A stretch of DNA of 64,000 nucleotides, from positions 92,671-156,670 of the forward strand of contig CALUJY010000001.1 of NCBI GenBank assembly GCA_944321085.1. The letters are read 5' to 3'. A program made the position numbers and the translations under genes. The notes below the pieces were generated by a model. It was not told the origin of the DNA. It did no database searches and saw nothing but the letters and a program-made list of their open reading frames with translations. Each line of letters starts with the position of its first letter. Positions within the stretch are counted from its first letter, which is position 1. The DNA comes from an uncultured Barnesiella sp. (GTDB taxonomy: Bacteria; Bacteroidota; Bacteroidia; Bacteroidales; Barnesiellaceae_A). Positions 44,622 to 53,932 of the stretch are shown here, in pieces.

Positions 44622-47600
44622 ATGGAAAAGATAACAGAATATTTAATCAAAAGTACGGTGAATACTCCCGGTGAGGTGCGTGCTTGGCAGGAGGAAATCG
44701 TATTGCCTACCTACGAAATAGGTGCAGAGGAGAAGAATCCTATTTTCCTCGAAAAGCGTGTTTATCAAGGCAGCTGCGGTTCGGTATATCCTTATCCTGT
44801 TATAGAGAAAATCTACGATGAAAAGAAGGAGAAGGCCTATAATGCTTATTTCCTCGAAAACGAATATATCAAGGTGATGATTTTGCCTGAGCTCGGCGGA
44901 CGTATCCACATGGCATACGATAAGGTGAAACAACGCCATTTCGTTTATTATAACCAAGTCGTGAAGCCTGCATTGGTAGGACTTACCGGTCCGTGGATTT
45001 CGGGCGGAATTGAGTTTAACTGGCCTCAGCACCACCGCCCGTCGACTTATCTGCCCACCGACTACTCTATCGAGAATAACCCCGATGGCAGTGTCACGGT
45101 ATGGTGTAGCGAGGTAGAGCGTATGTTCCGTACCAAAGGTATGCAGGGATTTACGCTGTATCCCGACAAGGCTTACATAGAGATAAAGGTGAGAATCTAC
45201 AACCGTACTCCCTTCCCGCAAACCTTCCTGTGGTGGGCAAACCCCGCTGTCGTTGTAAACGACCACTACCACTCGGTGTTCCCACCGGATGTCAATGCTG
45301 TATTCGACCACGGCAAACGAGATGTATCGTCGTTCCCCATAGCTACCGGCGTATATTACAAGCAAGACTATTCGGCCGGCGTCGATATATCGAAGTACAA
45401 GAATATTCCCGTCCCCACATCGTACATGGCCATAGAGTCGCGCTTCGACTTCGTGGGCGGATATGAGGAGCATGTGAAAGGCGGTTTGTTGCACGTGGCC
45501 AATCACCATGTATCGCCCGGTAAGAAACAGTGGACTTGGGGCTGCGGCGACTTCGGACAGGCTTGGGACCGTAACCTTACCGACGAAGACGGGCCGTATA
45601 TAGAGCTTATGACCGGTGTCTATACCGATAATCAACCCGACTTCTCGTGGCTGCAACCCTATGAAGAGAAATCGTGGGTACAATATTTCATGCCTTACAG
45701 CGAGGTAGGATATGTGAAGAATGCTTCGAAAGATGCCATTCTCAATGTAGAAGTCGACGCCGAGGGTGCCGGTAAAATCATCCTTTATACCACCGGTGTG
45801 GAGAAAGATTTGCATGTCGTTGTAGCCGATGCTTCCGGTAAGACTTATATCGACAAGACTATCGAATGCTCGCCCCGCAAGCCTTATCTCGACGATTTCT
45901 CGGCTCCCGGCATCACGCCCGATAACCTCATCACTCGTGTATATCGTCCCGATGGCAAACTTTTGTTGGAATATCGCGCCGACAAGCCCGAGATAAAACC
46001 CATCCCCGACCCGGCCAAAGCTGCCAAAGACCCCGCAGAAATTGCATCTATCGAGCAGCTCTTCCTCACCGGATTGCATCTCGAACAGTATCGCCATGCC
46101 ACCTATAATCCGATGGACTATTATGGCGAGGCCCTACGACGCGAGCCCGGCGATGTGCGTTGCAACAATGCCATGGGGCTGTTATATATGCGTAAAGGTT
46201 GCTTTGCTATTGCCGAACCTTATTTCCGTACGGCGATTGCCACGCTCACCGAGCGCAACCCCAATCCGTACGATGGCGAGCCTTATTACAACTTGGGCTG
46301 GTGCTGCCTCATGCAACGCAAGTACGACGAGGCCTACGATGCCTTCTTCAAGGCTACGTGGAATGCCGCTTGGCAAGATGCCGCATACTATGGTATCGCT
46401 CAGATAGATACTCTTCGCGGTAACTATGTCGATGCCCTCGAATGGGTAGAGCGTTCTCTTATACGCAACTGGCACAACCACAAGGCACGTCAACTGAAAA
46501 CCTCTTTGTTGCGCAAGTTGGGACGTACCGACGAGGCTTTGCGTCTTATCGACGACTCTTTGGCAATAGACCGTTTCAATATGGGATGCCGCTACGAGAA
46601 ATATCTCATTACCGGCAATGCTGCCGACATGGACGAGTTGCGTGCCATGATGCGCGGATGGGCTCACGGATATATAGAGTATGCCCTCGATTTTGCTTCG
46701 GCAGGATGCTATGATGAGGCGATAGAGCTGTTGCGTGATTATATGCAGCACACCGCCGATGTTTATCCCATAGTCGCTTATGCAGTAGGTTACTTTTATT
46801 CGCTTAAAGGCGACGAAGCACAAGCATTGCAATACTATCGTCAGGGCGAGGCTTGCGACCATCGCTATTGCTTCCCCAACCGTATCGAAGAGGTCAATAT
46901 CTTGCAAGATGCCATCCGCCTCAATACCGGGCACTGCTCAAAAGCTGCCTATGCACTGGGTAACTTTTGGTACGCCGCTCGTCGTTACGACGAAGCCGTT
47001 GAGTGCTGGGAGCTCTCGGCAGGCATCGACGATACCTTCCCTACGGTATGGCGTAACTTAGCTTTGGCCTATTACAACAAACGCAATGACAAGGAGCGTG
47101 CCCGCATTTTGCTCGAAAAGGCTTATGCTCTCGACACGACAGATGCACGCATCCTCATGGAGCTCGACCAACTCTATAAGAAACTCGGCTATTCATACGA
47201 AAGCCGTCTCGCTTTCCTTGAAAAGCATTCGGAGCAAGTCGAGGAGCGCGACGATTTGTCTATCGAACGTATCACGTTATATAATCAGTTGGGTCGCTAT
47301 GAGGAAGCCCGCCGCATGATTGCTGGCCGCAAATTCCACCCGTGGGAAGGCGGTGAAGGTAAAATCACAGGTCAGTATGTATTGTGTCATGTAGAACTTG
47401 CCAAACAAGCTATTGCCGAGAAACGCTATGAGGAGGCCTTGCAGCTGTTGCAGGCTACCGACGCTTATCCTTATAACCTCGGCGAAGGCAAGTTGAAAAA
47501 TGCCGAAGAGAATGATATATGGTATTACAAAGGATTGGCATACAAAGGACTGGGTAATGTCGATGAGGCCAACCGTTGCTTTACCATTGCTACCATAGGT

Positions 47601-47960
47601 TCCGACGAACCCCAACAGGCGTTCTTCTATAATGACCAGCAACCCGACAAGATTTTCTTCCAAGGTCTTGCTTGGCGCGAACTCGGCGACGAGGCGAAAG
47701 CAAGAAGTCGTTTCAATAAGCTAATCAAGCATGGCGAAAAGCATCTTTTCGATAAATGCCGCATCGACTATTTTGCCGTATCTCTGCCCGATTTGGCTAT
47801 TTGGGATGACGACCTCAATAAGCGTAATCGCATCCATTGCTATTATGTGATGGGTCTCGGTTACCGAGGATTGGGTGAGACGGAGAAGGCTCATTATTTC
47901 CTTTCGGAAGTACTCTCGCTTGATGTAAACCATCAGGGAGCCCAAGTAAATATGATTTAA
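44622..47960 (+). CDS. Cytosolic DUF5107-TPR protein
   Basis: 1112 residues, no signal peptide. The first about 350 residues match the DUF5107 type, a mutarotase/glycosidase-like beta-sandwich with ENEYIKVMILPELGGRIHMAYDKVKQRHFVYYN, GPWISGGIEFNWPQHHRPSTYLPTDY, WWANPAVVVNDHYHSVFPPDV and HVSPGKKQWTWGCGDFGQAWDRNLTDEDGPYIELMTG. From about residue 480 onward it is TPR helices (for example NNAMGLLYMRKGCFAIAEPYFRTAI, YYNLGWCCLMQRKYDEAYDAFFKA). The conserved charged and aromatic residues suggest sugar binding, but I cannot assign a reaction. Its place between an inner-membrane sugar porter and exported hydrolases implies it acts on an imported sugar or short oligosaccharide. Confidence 0.83.
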   Translation: MEKITEYLIKSTVNTPGEVRAWQEEIVLPTYEIGAEEKNPIFLEKRVYQGSCGSVYPYPVIEKIYDEKKEKAYNAYFLENEYIKVMILPELGGRIHMAYDKVKQRHFVYYNQVVKPALVGLTGPWISGGIEFNWPQHHRPSTYLPTDYSIENNPDGSVTVWCSEVERMFRTKGMQGFTLYPDKAYIEIKVRIYNRTPFPQTFLWWANPAVVVNDHYHSVFPPDVNAVFDHGKRDVSSFPIATGVYYKQDYSAGVDISKYKNIPVPTSYMAIESRFDFVGGYEEHVKGGLLHVANHHVSPGKKQWTWGCGDFGQAWDRNLTDEDGPYIELMTGVYTDNQPDFSWLQPYEEKSWVQYFMPYSEVGYVKNASKDAILNVEVDAEGAGKIILYTTGVEKDLHVVVADASGKTYIDKTIECSPRKPYLDDFSAPGITPDNLITRVYRPDGKLLLEYRADKPEIKPIPDPAKAAKDPAEIASIEQLFLTGLHLEQYRHATYNPMDYYGEALRREPGDVRCNNAMGLLYMRKGCFAIAEPYFRTAIATLTERNPNPYDGEPYYNLGWCCLMQRKYDEAYDAFFKATWNAAWQDAAYYGIAQIDTLRGNYVDALEWVERSLIRNWHNHKARQLKTSLLRKLGRTDEALRLIDDSLAIDRFNMGCRYEKYLITGNAADMDELRAMMRGWAHGYIEYALDFASAGCYDEAIELLRDYMQHTADVYPIVAYAVGYFYSLKGDEAQALQYYRQGEACDHRYCFPNRIEEVNILQDAIRLNTGHCSKAAYALGNFWYAARRYDEAVECWELSAGIDDTFPTVWRNLALAYYNKRNDKERARILLEKAYALDTTDARILMELDQLYKKLGYSYESRLAFLEKHSEQVEERDDLSIERITLYNQLGRYEEARRMIAGRKFHPWEGGEGKITGQYVLCHVELAKQAIAEKRYEEALQLLQATDAYPYNLGEGKLKNAEENDIWYYKGLAYKGLGNVDEANRCFTIATIGSDEPQQAFFYNDQQPDKIFFQGLAWRELGDEAKARSRFNKLIKHGEKHLFDKCRIDYFAVSLPDLAIWDDDLNKRNRIHCYYVMGLGYRGLGETEKAHYFLSEVLSLDVNHQGAQVNMI

Positions 47961-47987
47961 TTTCTCATATTCTTAATTGCACACACT

Positions 47988-49970
47988 ATGAAAAATATGT
48001 TGTTTATAACAACTCTCGCAGCTGCCATGGTTGCCGGTTCTTTATCCGGCATCCATGCGGCTGAGTACGAGCTGTTATCGCCCGACGGTCGTTTGCAAAT
48101 GAATGTTTCTACCTCACCGTCGCTTTCGTATGCTATCAGTTATGATGGCAATGCTGTGGTCAATTCGTCTCCCATCGCTCTTTCGCTGCAAAGTGGCGAG
48201 GTATGGAACGGCACATCGCGCCTTCTATCGGTTGATAAGAAAGAACATAACGGGAAAGTATATCCGCTCTTTGGTAAAAATAAAGAGATTGCCGATTGCT
48301 ATAATGAGCTGACGCTCTCTTTCAAAGATGGTTATGCAGTATGTTTTCGTCTTTACAACGAGGGCGCTGCGTATCGTTTCCTCGGCGAGCGTGCCCCGGC
48401 CGATTCTTTGGTGGTTGTCGATGAGACTGCGGTATTTGATTTTGCCGATGACCCCGGCGTGATTCTACCCGAGACGAACAACTATACGTCGTGGGAACTG
48501 AGCCACAAACTCTATGAAGGAGTATCTGACATAAAAGATGGCGTGTATGGTATTACACCCATGATGTTCGATAACAAAATACGTCGTTGCAAAGTAGTAG
48601 TGGCCGAAGCCGACTTGAACAATTATCCCGGTCTCTACCTGAGAAAAAGCGACGGTAAGATGCAAGGCCACTGGGCGGCTTATCCCAAACGCATCGAGAT
48701 GGGCAGTTGGGGTAATTTCATCACCGTCGTCAAGGAGCGTGAGCCTTACATTGCCCGCACGGCAGGCAACCATGCTTTCCCGTGGCGTATAGTCATTGTC
48801 ACCGATGACGACCGTACGCTGTTGAACAACGAGATTATATACCTTTTGGCAAAACCGCAACAAATCGCCGATACCGATTGGATTCGTCCCGGTAAAGCTG
48901 CATGGGAGTGGTGGCACTGCCATATTCTCGAAGACGCTCCCTTCGATGACTCGCAGCTCTCTACCGAGTTGTATAAATATTACATCGACTTCGCCGCCGA
49001 GAATGGTATAGAATATCTGCTGGTCGATGCCGGTTGGAGCAATGTGTTTAATCATGCCGACCTCAATAAGAATATCGACATCAAAGAGGTGATACGTTAT
49101 GGCAAGGAAAAGAATGTAGGCGTATGGCTTTGGACGGTTGCCGCCACACTCTTCCACAACAAGCATGTATATCTCGACTCTATTGCCGCATGGGGAGCTG
49201 TGGGTGTGAAGATTGATTTCTTCGACCGCGACGACGCCAATGTAATACCCGAATATGAAGATTTGGCGCGAGCATGTGCCGAGCGGCATCTGATGGTCGA
49301 CTTCCACGGATGCAGCAAGCCTACGGGGTTGCATCGTGCTTATCCTAACATACTTACTTACGAGGCAATGCGTGGCGCCGAGTGTGCCAAATGGGACACT
49401 ACCAGCAATCCCGTATATCAGTTGCAGTTTATTTTCACACGTATGCTGGGCGGCGGAATCGATTATACACCCGGTTCTATGCGCAATGTGACACGTGAGA
49501 AGTTCAAACCTGTCGACCCCGGACTGCCCTCGACGTTGGGTACACGTTGCCACGAACTTGCACTTTATTTGTTGATAGATTCACCTTTTGCCATGTTGGC
49601 CGATTCTCCCGATGCTTACCGTAAATATCCCGATGTATTGAAGTATCTGGCTGCTGTTCCTACTGTATGGGACAAGACGGTGCCGTTGTTGGCGAAGGTT
49701 GGCGAATATGCTGTCGTAGCTCGTCAATCGGGCGACAAATGGTATGTGGGTGGCATCAATAATTGGACGCGCCGTAATGTAGTGTTCGACTTGTCGTTCT
49801 TGCCGCAAGGCGTACAATATGAAGTGGAGATATTCAAGGATGTGAAGAAGAGCGATACCGATGCTTCACGTTATAAACGCGAAGTGAAGAAGTATGACGC
49901 CAACGAGACGCTCTCGGTCGAAATGGCTCAGGGTGGCGGTTTTGTGATGGTTTTCACACCGATAAAGTAA
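47988..49970 (+). CDS. GH97 glycoside hydrolase, retaining type, second copy
   Basis: 660 residues with a signal peptide (MKNMLFITTLAAAMVAGSLSGIHA). The super-sandwich and barrel arrangement is the same as in the GH97 at 21803-24037, but this copy lacks the extra C-terminal tail and is clearly diverged. Motifs include IEYLLVDAGWSNVFNH, GAVGVKIDFFDRDDANVIPEYEDL (D410 in the retaining nucleophile position), VDFHGCSKPTGLHRAYPN and YEAMRGAECAKW. The Asp again points to a retaining alpha-galactosidase-type enzyme rather than SusB. Third gene of the MFS operon, 27 bp after DUF5107 and 25 bp ahead of the esterase. Confidence 0.9.
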   Translation: MKNMLFITTLAAAMVAGSLSGIHAAEYELLSPDGRLQMNVSTSPSLSYAISYDGNAVVNSSPIALSLQSGEVWNGTSRLLSVDKKEHNGKVYPLFGKNKEIADCYNELTLSFKDGYAVCFRLYNEGAAYRFLGERAPADSLVVVDETAVFDFADDPGVILPETNNYTSWELSHKLYEGVSDIKDGVYGITPMMFDNKIRRCKVVVAEADLNNYPGLYLRKSDGKMQGHWAAYPKRIEMGSWGNFITVVKEREPYIARTAGNHAFPWRIVIVTDDDRTLLNNEIIYLLAKPQQIADTDWIRPGKAAWEWWHCHILEDAPFDDSQLSTELYKYYIDFAAENGIEYLLVDAGWSNVFNHADLNKNIDIKEVIRYGKEKNVGVWLWTVAATLFHNKHVYLDSIAAWGAVGVKIDFFDRDDANVIPEYEDLARACAERHLMVDFHGCSKPTGLHRAYPNILTYEAMRGAECAKWDTTSNPVYQLQFIFTRMLGGGIDYTPGSMRNVTREKFKPVDPGLPSTLGTRCHELALYLLIDSPFAMLADSPDAYRKYPDVLKYLAAVPTVWDKTVPLLAKVGEYAVVARQSGDKWYVGGINNWTRRNVVFDLSFLPQGVQYEVEIFKDVKKSDTDASRYKREVKKYDANETLSVEMAQGGGFVMVFTPIK

Positions 49971-49995
49971 TGTATAAGCATTAAATAAGCATTTG

Positions 49996-51921
49996 ATGAG
50001 ATTTGCTAAGTATGCACTGCTATTAGCAGTTGTAATTAGGTTTTCAGTAGGATGTTTGGCAGGCAGCGTCACCGGGCATGGTGACGTTGCCTCGCGCCTT
50101 TCTATACCCGGCAGACACGATTTTGTTTTTGAGGGGCGCGAAGCGATTGTCGTTACGCCCGACAGTGTGGCGACAGGTTCGCCGTGGATATGGAGGCCTG
50201 CGTTTTTCGGTGCATTCGATACGGTCGACAAAGCCTTGCTCAAAAAGGGATTTCATGTCGTATATTATGACCTTACACATGGTTATGGTGCCCTTTCGAC
50301 ACTCTGTGCCGGCGACCGGTTTTATCGCTTTGCGGTAGATTCCATAGGCTTATCGCCGAAAGTGACGCTCGAAGGGTTGAGCCGTGGCGGCTTCTTTGTT
50401 CTTCAATGGGCGGCACGTAATCCGTCGGCCGTGGCTTGTGTTTATGTCGATGCTCCGGTGTGCAATTTGTTGAGTTGGCCCGGCCGGCAGCGCCCCGATA
50501 TGTGGAACGACGCTTTGCGGCTGTGGGGTATCGACGATGCTGATGCGGCGGACGAGCGTTTGGCTGCTTTCCGCCCAGACCTTTTGCAGCCGTTGGTGGC
50601 GGCGCGTGTGCCTGTTATGGCGGTGTGCGGCGATAGCGATACCGTGGTACCTTATGAAGAGAATATGAAGGTGTGGCGCGACCGTTACAGTGACTTGGGC
50701 GCTCCCGTTGAGCTTATTCTCAAACCCGGTGTGGGGCATCATCCTCACAGTCTCGAAAATCCCGAACCGATAGTCGATTTTATACTTCGTCACCAGCCGG
50801 GTGAGAAAGAGAAGCATTACATCCGTTACCGCGGTTCGTTGAGTAACTCTTTTCGTAAGATGCAGTATCGCCGCAAGGCGCGGGTTGCTTTCTTGGGTGG
50901 TTCCATCACCGAAATGGAAGGTTGGCACAACCTTGTCATGCAGCAGTTGAGGCAACGTTTCCCCTATACGGAGTTCGATTTTGTTTGTGCGGGCATCCCC
51001 TCTACCGGTACAACTCCCGGCGCTTTTCGTATAGAGAATGATGTTTTGTCGAAAGGCGAGATAGATTTGCTTTTTGTAGAGGCGGCTGTCAATGACGATA
51101 CCAACCACTTCAACTATATAGAGCAGGTGCGGGGTATGGAGGGCGAGGTACGTCACGCTCGCGAACGGTATCCCGAGGTCGATATTGTGATGTTGCATTT
51201 CATTTACGACCCCTTTATAGAAGATTATGCCGAAGGCCGGATACCCGATGTCATTCTCAATCACGAACGGGTGGCCAACCACTATGCTATCCCCTCTATC
51301 GATTTGGCGCATGAGATAGCCGACCGTATGGCTGCCGGAGAATTTACTTGGGACGAGTTCGGCGGTACGCATCCCCACATGATGGGGCATAAGTATTATG
51401 CTGCGGCCATAGCTTCGCTTTTCGACGAGATGTGGCGTAACGCTCCCGGCGATACTGTGAAGGCGCATACTCTGCCGGCCGACAAACTTGACGATTACAG
51501 TTATTGCAACGGCCGTTTTGTAGATATACGCCAAGCCTCTTATCGCAGCGGTTGGAGCTATGTCGATGCTTGGCAACCCGATAGTGCTGTGCAGACACGT
51601 CCCGGGTTCGTAGATGTGCCCATGTTGGTCGCTGATAAGCCCGGTAAAACCCTTACATTTGATTTTACCGGTACGGCGGTAGGCATTTTCTGCGTGGCAG
51701 GGCCTCATGCTGCCCGTCTCGAATACAGTGTCGACGGGGCTCCCTATAAAATGATAGATACCTATACCGAGTGGAGCAGTTGGCTCTACCTGCCGTGGGT
51801 ATATATGTTTGAGACCGAGTTGGACGACAAACCTCATCGCCTGCGCTTGCGGGTTGCCAAAGGTTATGCCGACCGTACGGAGTGTATCATACGCAATTTT
51901 GTTGTAAATACGTTTGAATAA
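49996..51921 (+). CDS. Two-domain esterase: alpha/beta-hydrolase fused to SGNH hydrolase
   Basis: 641 residues from the ATG at 49996; a TTG just before it is less likely. A hydrophobic N-terminus (about 1-23) suggests export. Residues about 30-270 form an alpha/beta-hydrolase with nucleophile S129 in LEGLSRGGFF, an acid in CGDSDTVVP and a His in GVGHHPHS. Residues about 290-490 form an SGNH/GDSL hydrolase with S303 in FLGGSITEMEGWH, an AAVNDDTNHF block and H459 in GGTHPHMMGHKYYA. The remaining about 140 residues are a beta-sandwich (FTGTAVGIFCVAGPHAARLEYSVDG). Both triads look intact, so it should be a bifunctional glycan deacylase, probably a sugar O-acetylesterase. Last gene of the MFS operon. 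Confidence 0.85.
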   Translation: MRFAKYALLLAVVIRFSVGCLAGSVTGHGDVASRLSIPGRHDFVFEGREAIVVTPDSVATGSPWIWRPAFFGAFDTVDKALLKKGFHVVYYDLTHGYGALSTLCAGDRFYRFAVDSIGLSPKVTLEGLSRGGFFVLQWAARNPSAVACVYVDAPVCNLLSWPGRQRPDMWNDALRLWGIDDADAADERLAAFRPDLLQPLVAARVPVMAVCGDSDTVVPYEENMKVWRDRYSDLGAPVELILKPGVGHHPHSLENPEPIVDFILRHQPGEKEKHYIRYRGSLSNSFRKMQYRRKARVAFLGGSITEMEGWHNLVMQQLRQRFPYTEFDFVCAGIPSTGTTPGAFRIENDVLSKGEIDLLFVEAAVNDDTNHFNYIEQVRGMEGEVRHARERYPEVDIVMLHFIYDPFIEDYAEGRIPDVILNHERVANHYAIPSIDLAHEIADRMAAGEFTWDEFGGTHPHMMGHKYYAAAIASLFDEMWRNAPGDTVKAHTLPADKLDDYSYCNGRFVDIRQASYRSGWSYVDAWQPDSAVQTRPGFVDVPMLVADKPGKTLTFDFTGTAVGIFCVAGPHAARLEYSVDGAPYKMIDTYTEWSSWLYLPWVYMFETELDDKPHRLRLRVAKGYADRTECIIRNFVVNTFE

Positions 51922-51969
51922 ATTATGGCTGTTAGAAACTAAAATTCGTGGCTTAATCCGTTTGGATAC

Positions 51970-52020
51970 AAGGGTAGAAATGCCGTACCGAGAAGTAATG
52001 AAGGGGCATTTTCTACCCTT
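51970..52020. terminator. Long hairpin terminator between converging genes
   Basis: AAGGGTAGAAATGCC (51970-51984) pairs with GGCATTTTCTACCCTT (52005-52020), a 15-bp stem with one bulge and a 20-base loop. It lies 48 bp after the esterase stop and 101 bp from the converging DUF5106 gene. T runs are short, but the stem is long enough to serve both strands. Confidence 0.65.
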
Positions 52021-52121
52021 ATTGATTTGTCGATACCCCATACACCGGCCGCTATGGGAAGTCGGACAGGCCGTTTGCAATTTGTTTTTGTCCCTAATTT
52101 TTGCCCGATATTGGGCAGCCG

Positions 52122-52901
52122 TTACTTTATGGGCTTTTCTGCAGTTATGAGTGTCGCCATATCGGAAACGGTGGCGTTGCGAGCCAATACGGTGTGACGA
52201 GCGTCTAAAAGATAGGTGGCGGGTAATTGTCGAACGTCGTACAAGTCCGAGACATCCTCGGCATATCCTTTTATCCACAGTGCGGGATAGTGTAGCATCT
52301 GCTCTTCCCATTCAGGGGTGGGCAAGTCGGGATATATGGCTACTACTTGCAACCGTTTTTCTGCCATGGCCGTTGCAATGGTGGGGTCGGTCATAATGGC
52401 CTCGCGTAACATGGCGCACTCCTCGCATTCGGGGTCGTTGAATATCAGTAACGTGTAGTCGGCGCGAATGTGCGAAAGTTGCCCGTTCTCCCCTCCCATG
52501 TCGGTATAGGTAAAGTCTTCGGCCGGTTCGCCTTCGTTGTTGCGAGTGAGCATGTCATATTGGTATCGGTATCGCAATAAAGCCATCTCATCGCCGCCGT
52601 TTTGCAATAATTGTCTCACTATGGCGCGATATGCAGCACGTTGCAGGCTGTTGCAGGCAGGGGTATATAGAATCCTCTCGGCCACTTCGACGTAGCGGGG
52701 CAGTTCATCGGCATCTATGGAGGCCGCCTGTCGGGCGGCAGCCTTCTCGCAGGCTTGCGGAGTGTCGCCGGCATGAAGCGCCATGAACGTGTCGATGGCT
52801 TGTGCTATCTCGTCGGTGCTTTTTTGTGCCATGCTACCTTGTGGCAGAAAGGCGGCGAGGAATAATATGAAAGAGGTAATAAGTTTGCAACGGGTAGGCA
52901 T
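52122..52901 (-). CDS. DUF5106 / thioredoxin-like exported protein
   Basis: 259 residues from the ATG at 52901. The frame extends upstream into the neighbouring gene, but this start gives a signal peptide (MPTRCKLITSFILFLAAFLPQGSMAQ). The N-terminal part (about 28-125) is helical and like DUF5106. The C-terminal part is thioredoxin-like (TlpA type): EDFTYTDMGGENGQLSHIRADYTLLIFNDPECEECAML with a C159-E-E-C162 active-site pair, then LPATYLLDARHTVLARN carrying the typical cis-Pro region. Probably a periplasmic thiol-disulfide protein. It follows the SGNH gene by 16 bp on the same strand; no link to the PUL is evident. Confidence 0.78.
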   Translation of the reverse strand: MPTRCKLITSFILFLAAFLPQGSMAQKSTDEIAQAIDTFMALHAGDTPQACEKAAARQAASIDADELPRYVEVAERILYTPACNSLQRAAYRAIVRQLLQNGGDEMALLRYRYQYDMLTRNNEGEPAEDFTYTDMGGENGQLSHIRADYTLLIFNDPECEECAMLREAIMTDPTIATAMAEKRLQVVAIYPDLPTPEWEEQMLHYPALWIKGYAEDVSDLYDVRQLPATYLLDARHTVLARNATVSDMATLITAEKPIK

Positions 52902-52917
52902 GGTCGGTAAAAACAAG

Positions 52918-53592
52918 TTAGGGGTTGATAAATGGGCGGAGCAACTCACTCCACAGCAAGTACCCTTGTGCGGTGAGGTGCAGGCCGTCGTTGGTATATT
53001 GCGGGTCGAGACGTTGGCTGCCCGGGATGATAAAGTGGCTGTATAACTCTATGTAATGGTATCCGTGTGCATCGGCTTGTGATTGCAGCAACTCGTTGAG
53101 GCGGCATATCACAGCCTCTTTCCCTTGTAAACGTTTGTACCCCATGTCGGTGTTTACGGGCAGCAGGCTTTGCACGTAAATGCGGGTCGCGGGCGACTCG
53201 TGGCGTATCTGTGCCACAATATCCCATATCATGTCGCTTATACAGTCGGCACTCAGGTCGTGCGATATGTCGTTGATACCTGCCATGATGAAAATTTGTG
53301 CCGGCTTTCCTTTCATTATGGCCGGTAGTCGGTCTTTCATACCTGCAACCACGTCGGCTGTGATACCCCGGTTTTTTATGCGGTTGTCTTGCAGCAATTC
53401 GTGCCATTCGCATCCGTCGGTCAAGCTGTTGCCGAGCATGATGATGTCGGTCGTGTCAGTAGGCAGGGTCTCGAAAAGAGCAGCTCGACGGTAGTAGTAG
53501 CTGTCGTAGGTATATGCCTCTTGCTCTTTACACGTAAAAGCCGTGCATAAGGCTATTGTTATGGTTGCAGCGAGAAATAATTCTTTCCACAT
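52918..53592 (-). CDS. SGNH/GDSL-type hydrolase, probable lipoprotein
   Basis: 224 residues with a hydrophobic N-terminus and a possible lipobox ending at C21 (AFTC). Four SGNH blocks are seen: IMLGNSLTDGCEW (S56), NRGITADVVAGM, IMAGINDISHDL and YTNDGLHLTAQGY (with the catalytic Asp/His). It resembles the PAF-acetylhydrolase-like and sialate/acyl-esterase group found in Bacteroidetes. Substrate unknown. It is first in a two-gene minus-strand operon with the DUF5106 protein. Confidence 0.85.
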   Translation of the reverse strand: MWKELFLAATITIALCTAFTCKEQEAYTYDSYYYRRAALFETLPTDTTDIIMLGNSLTDGCEWHELLQDNRIKNRGITADVVAGMKDRLPAIMKGKPAQIFIMAGINDISHDLSADCISDMIWDIVAQIRHESPATRIYVQSLLPVNTDMGYKRLQGKEAVICRLNELLQSQADAHGYHYIELYSHFIIPGSQRLDPQYTNDGLHLTAQGYLLWSELLRPFINP

Positions 53593-53823
53593 ATTTTATT
53601 TATCAGTTCGGAGTATGAGTACTATCGTTCGTCAGATATTTGTCCCGATGGCCGGTTCGGGGGCATGTGTTCCCGAGCTTGAATATTGCCGGGCGGCGGT
53701 ATCGGCAGAGCGTTGCATGGCAAATATAGTCATTGTATTGTATTGCACGATATACATCGGCCGAAAAATAATGAACTCTGCGGTTTATATCTTATCGGGT
53801 TATACAAAAATAGGAATGCAATA
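53593..53823. other. Divergent intergenic region between SGNH gene and rplS
   Basis: Part of a 340-bp gap between divergent genes. Apart from the minus-strand -7 element at 53721-53728 I see no ORF, RNA gene or repeat in it. Confidence 0.55.
53721..53728 (-). promoter_or_regulatory. Probable -7 element for the SGNH-DUF5106 operon
   Basis: CAAATATA on the plus strand reads TATATTTG on the minus strand, a full TAnnTTTG match. No clear TTTG is present 19-21 bp upstream. It would give a leader of about 120 bases. Confidence 0.45.
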
Positions 53824-53855
53824 CTTGTATATATCGATAGAAAATAGTACTTTTG
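53824..53855 (+). promoter_or_regulatory. Promoter of rplS
   Basis: CTTG (53824-53827) and TACTTTTG (53848-53855) are spaced 20 bp apart. This leaves a leader of about 70 bases before the rplS ATG. Confidence 0.65.
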
Positions 53856-53932
53856 CCGCGCATTTCGTAATCTCTGGCAGAATAGGTTGTCTGCGTATAT
53901 TGCGATTATATAACATTTTAATAGCTATAAAA

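Noticed and set aside
50350..52311. 653-codon minus-strand frame opposite the double esterase
   Set aside because: Shadow frame. The plus strand has two complete esterase signatures and the minus translation is His/Arg-rich without any family pattern.
53543..53932. Upstream extension of the rplS frame
   Set aside because: bL19 starts at MDFIKIV (53933). The extension would include the promoter and lacks family similarity.
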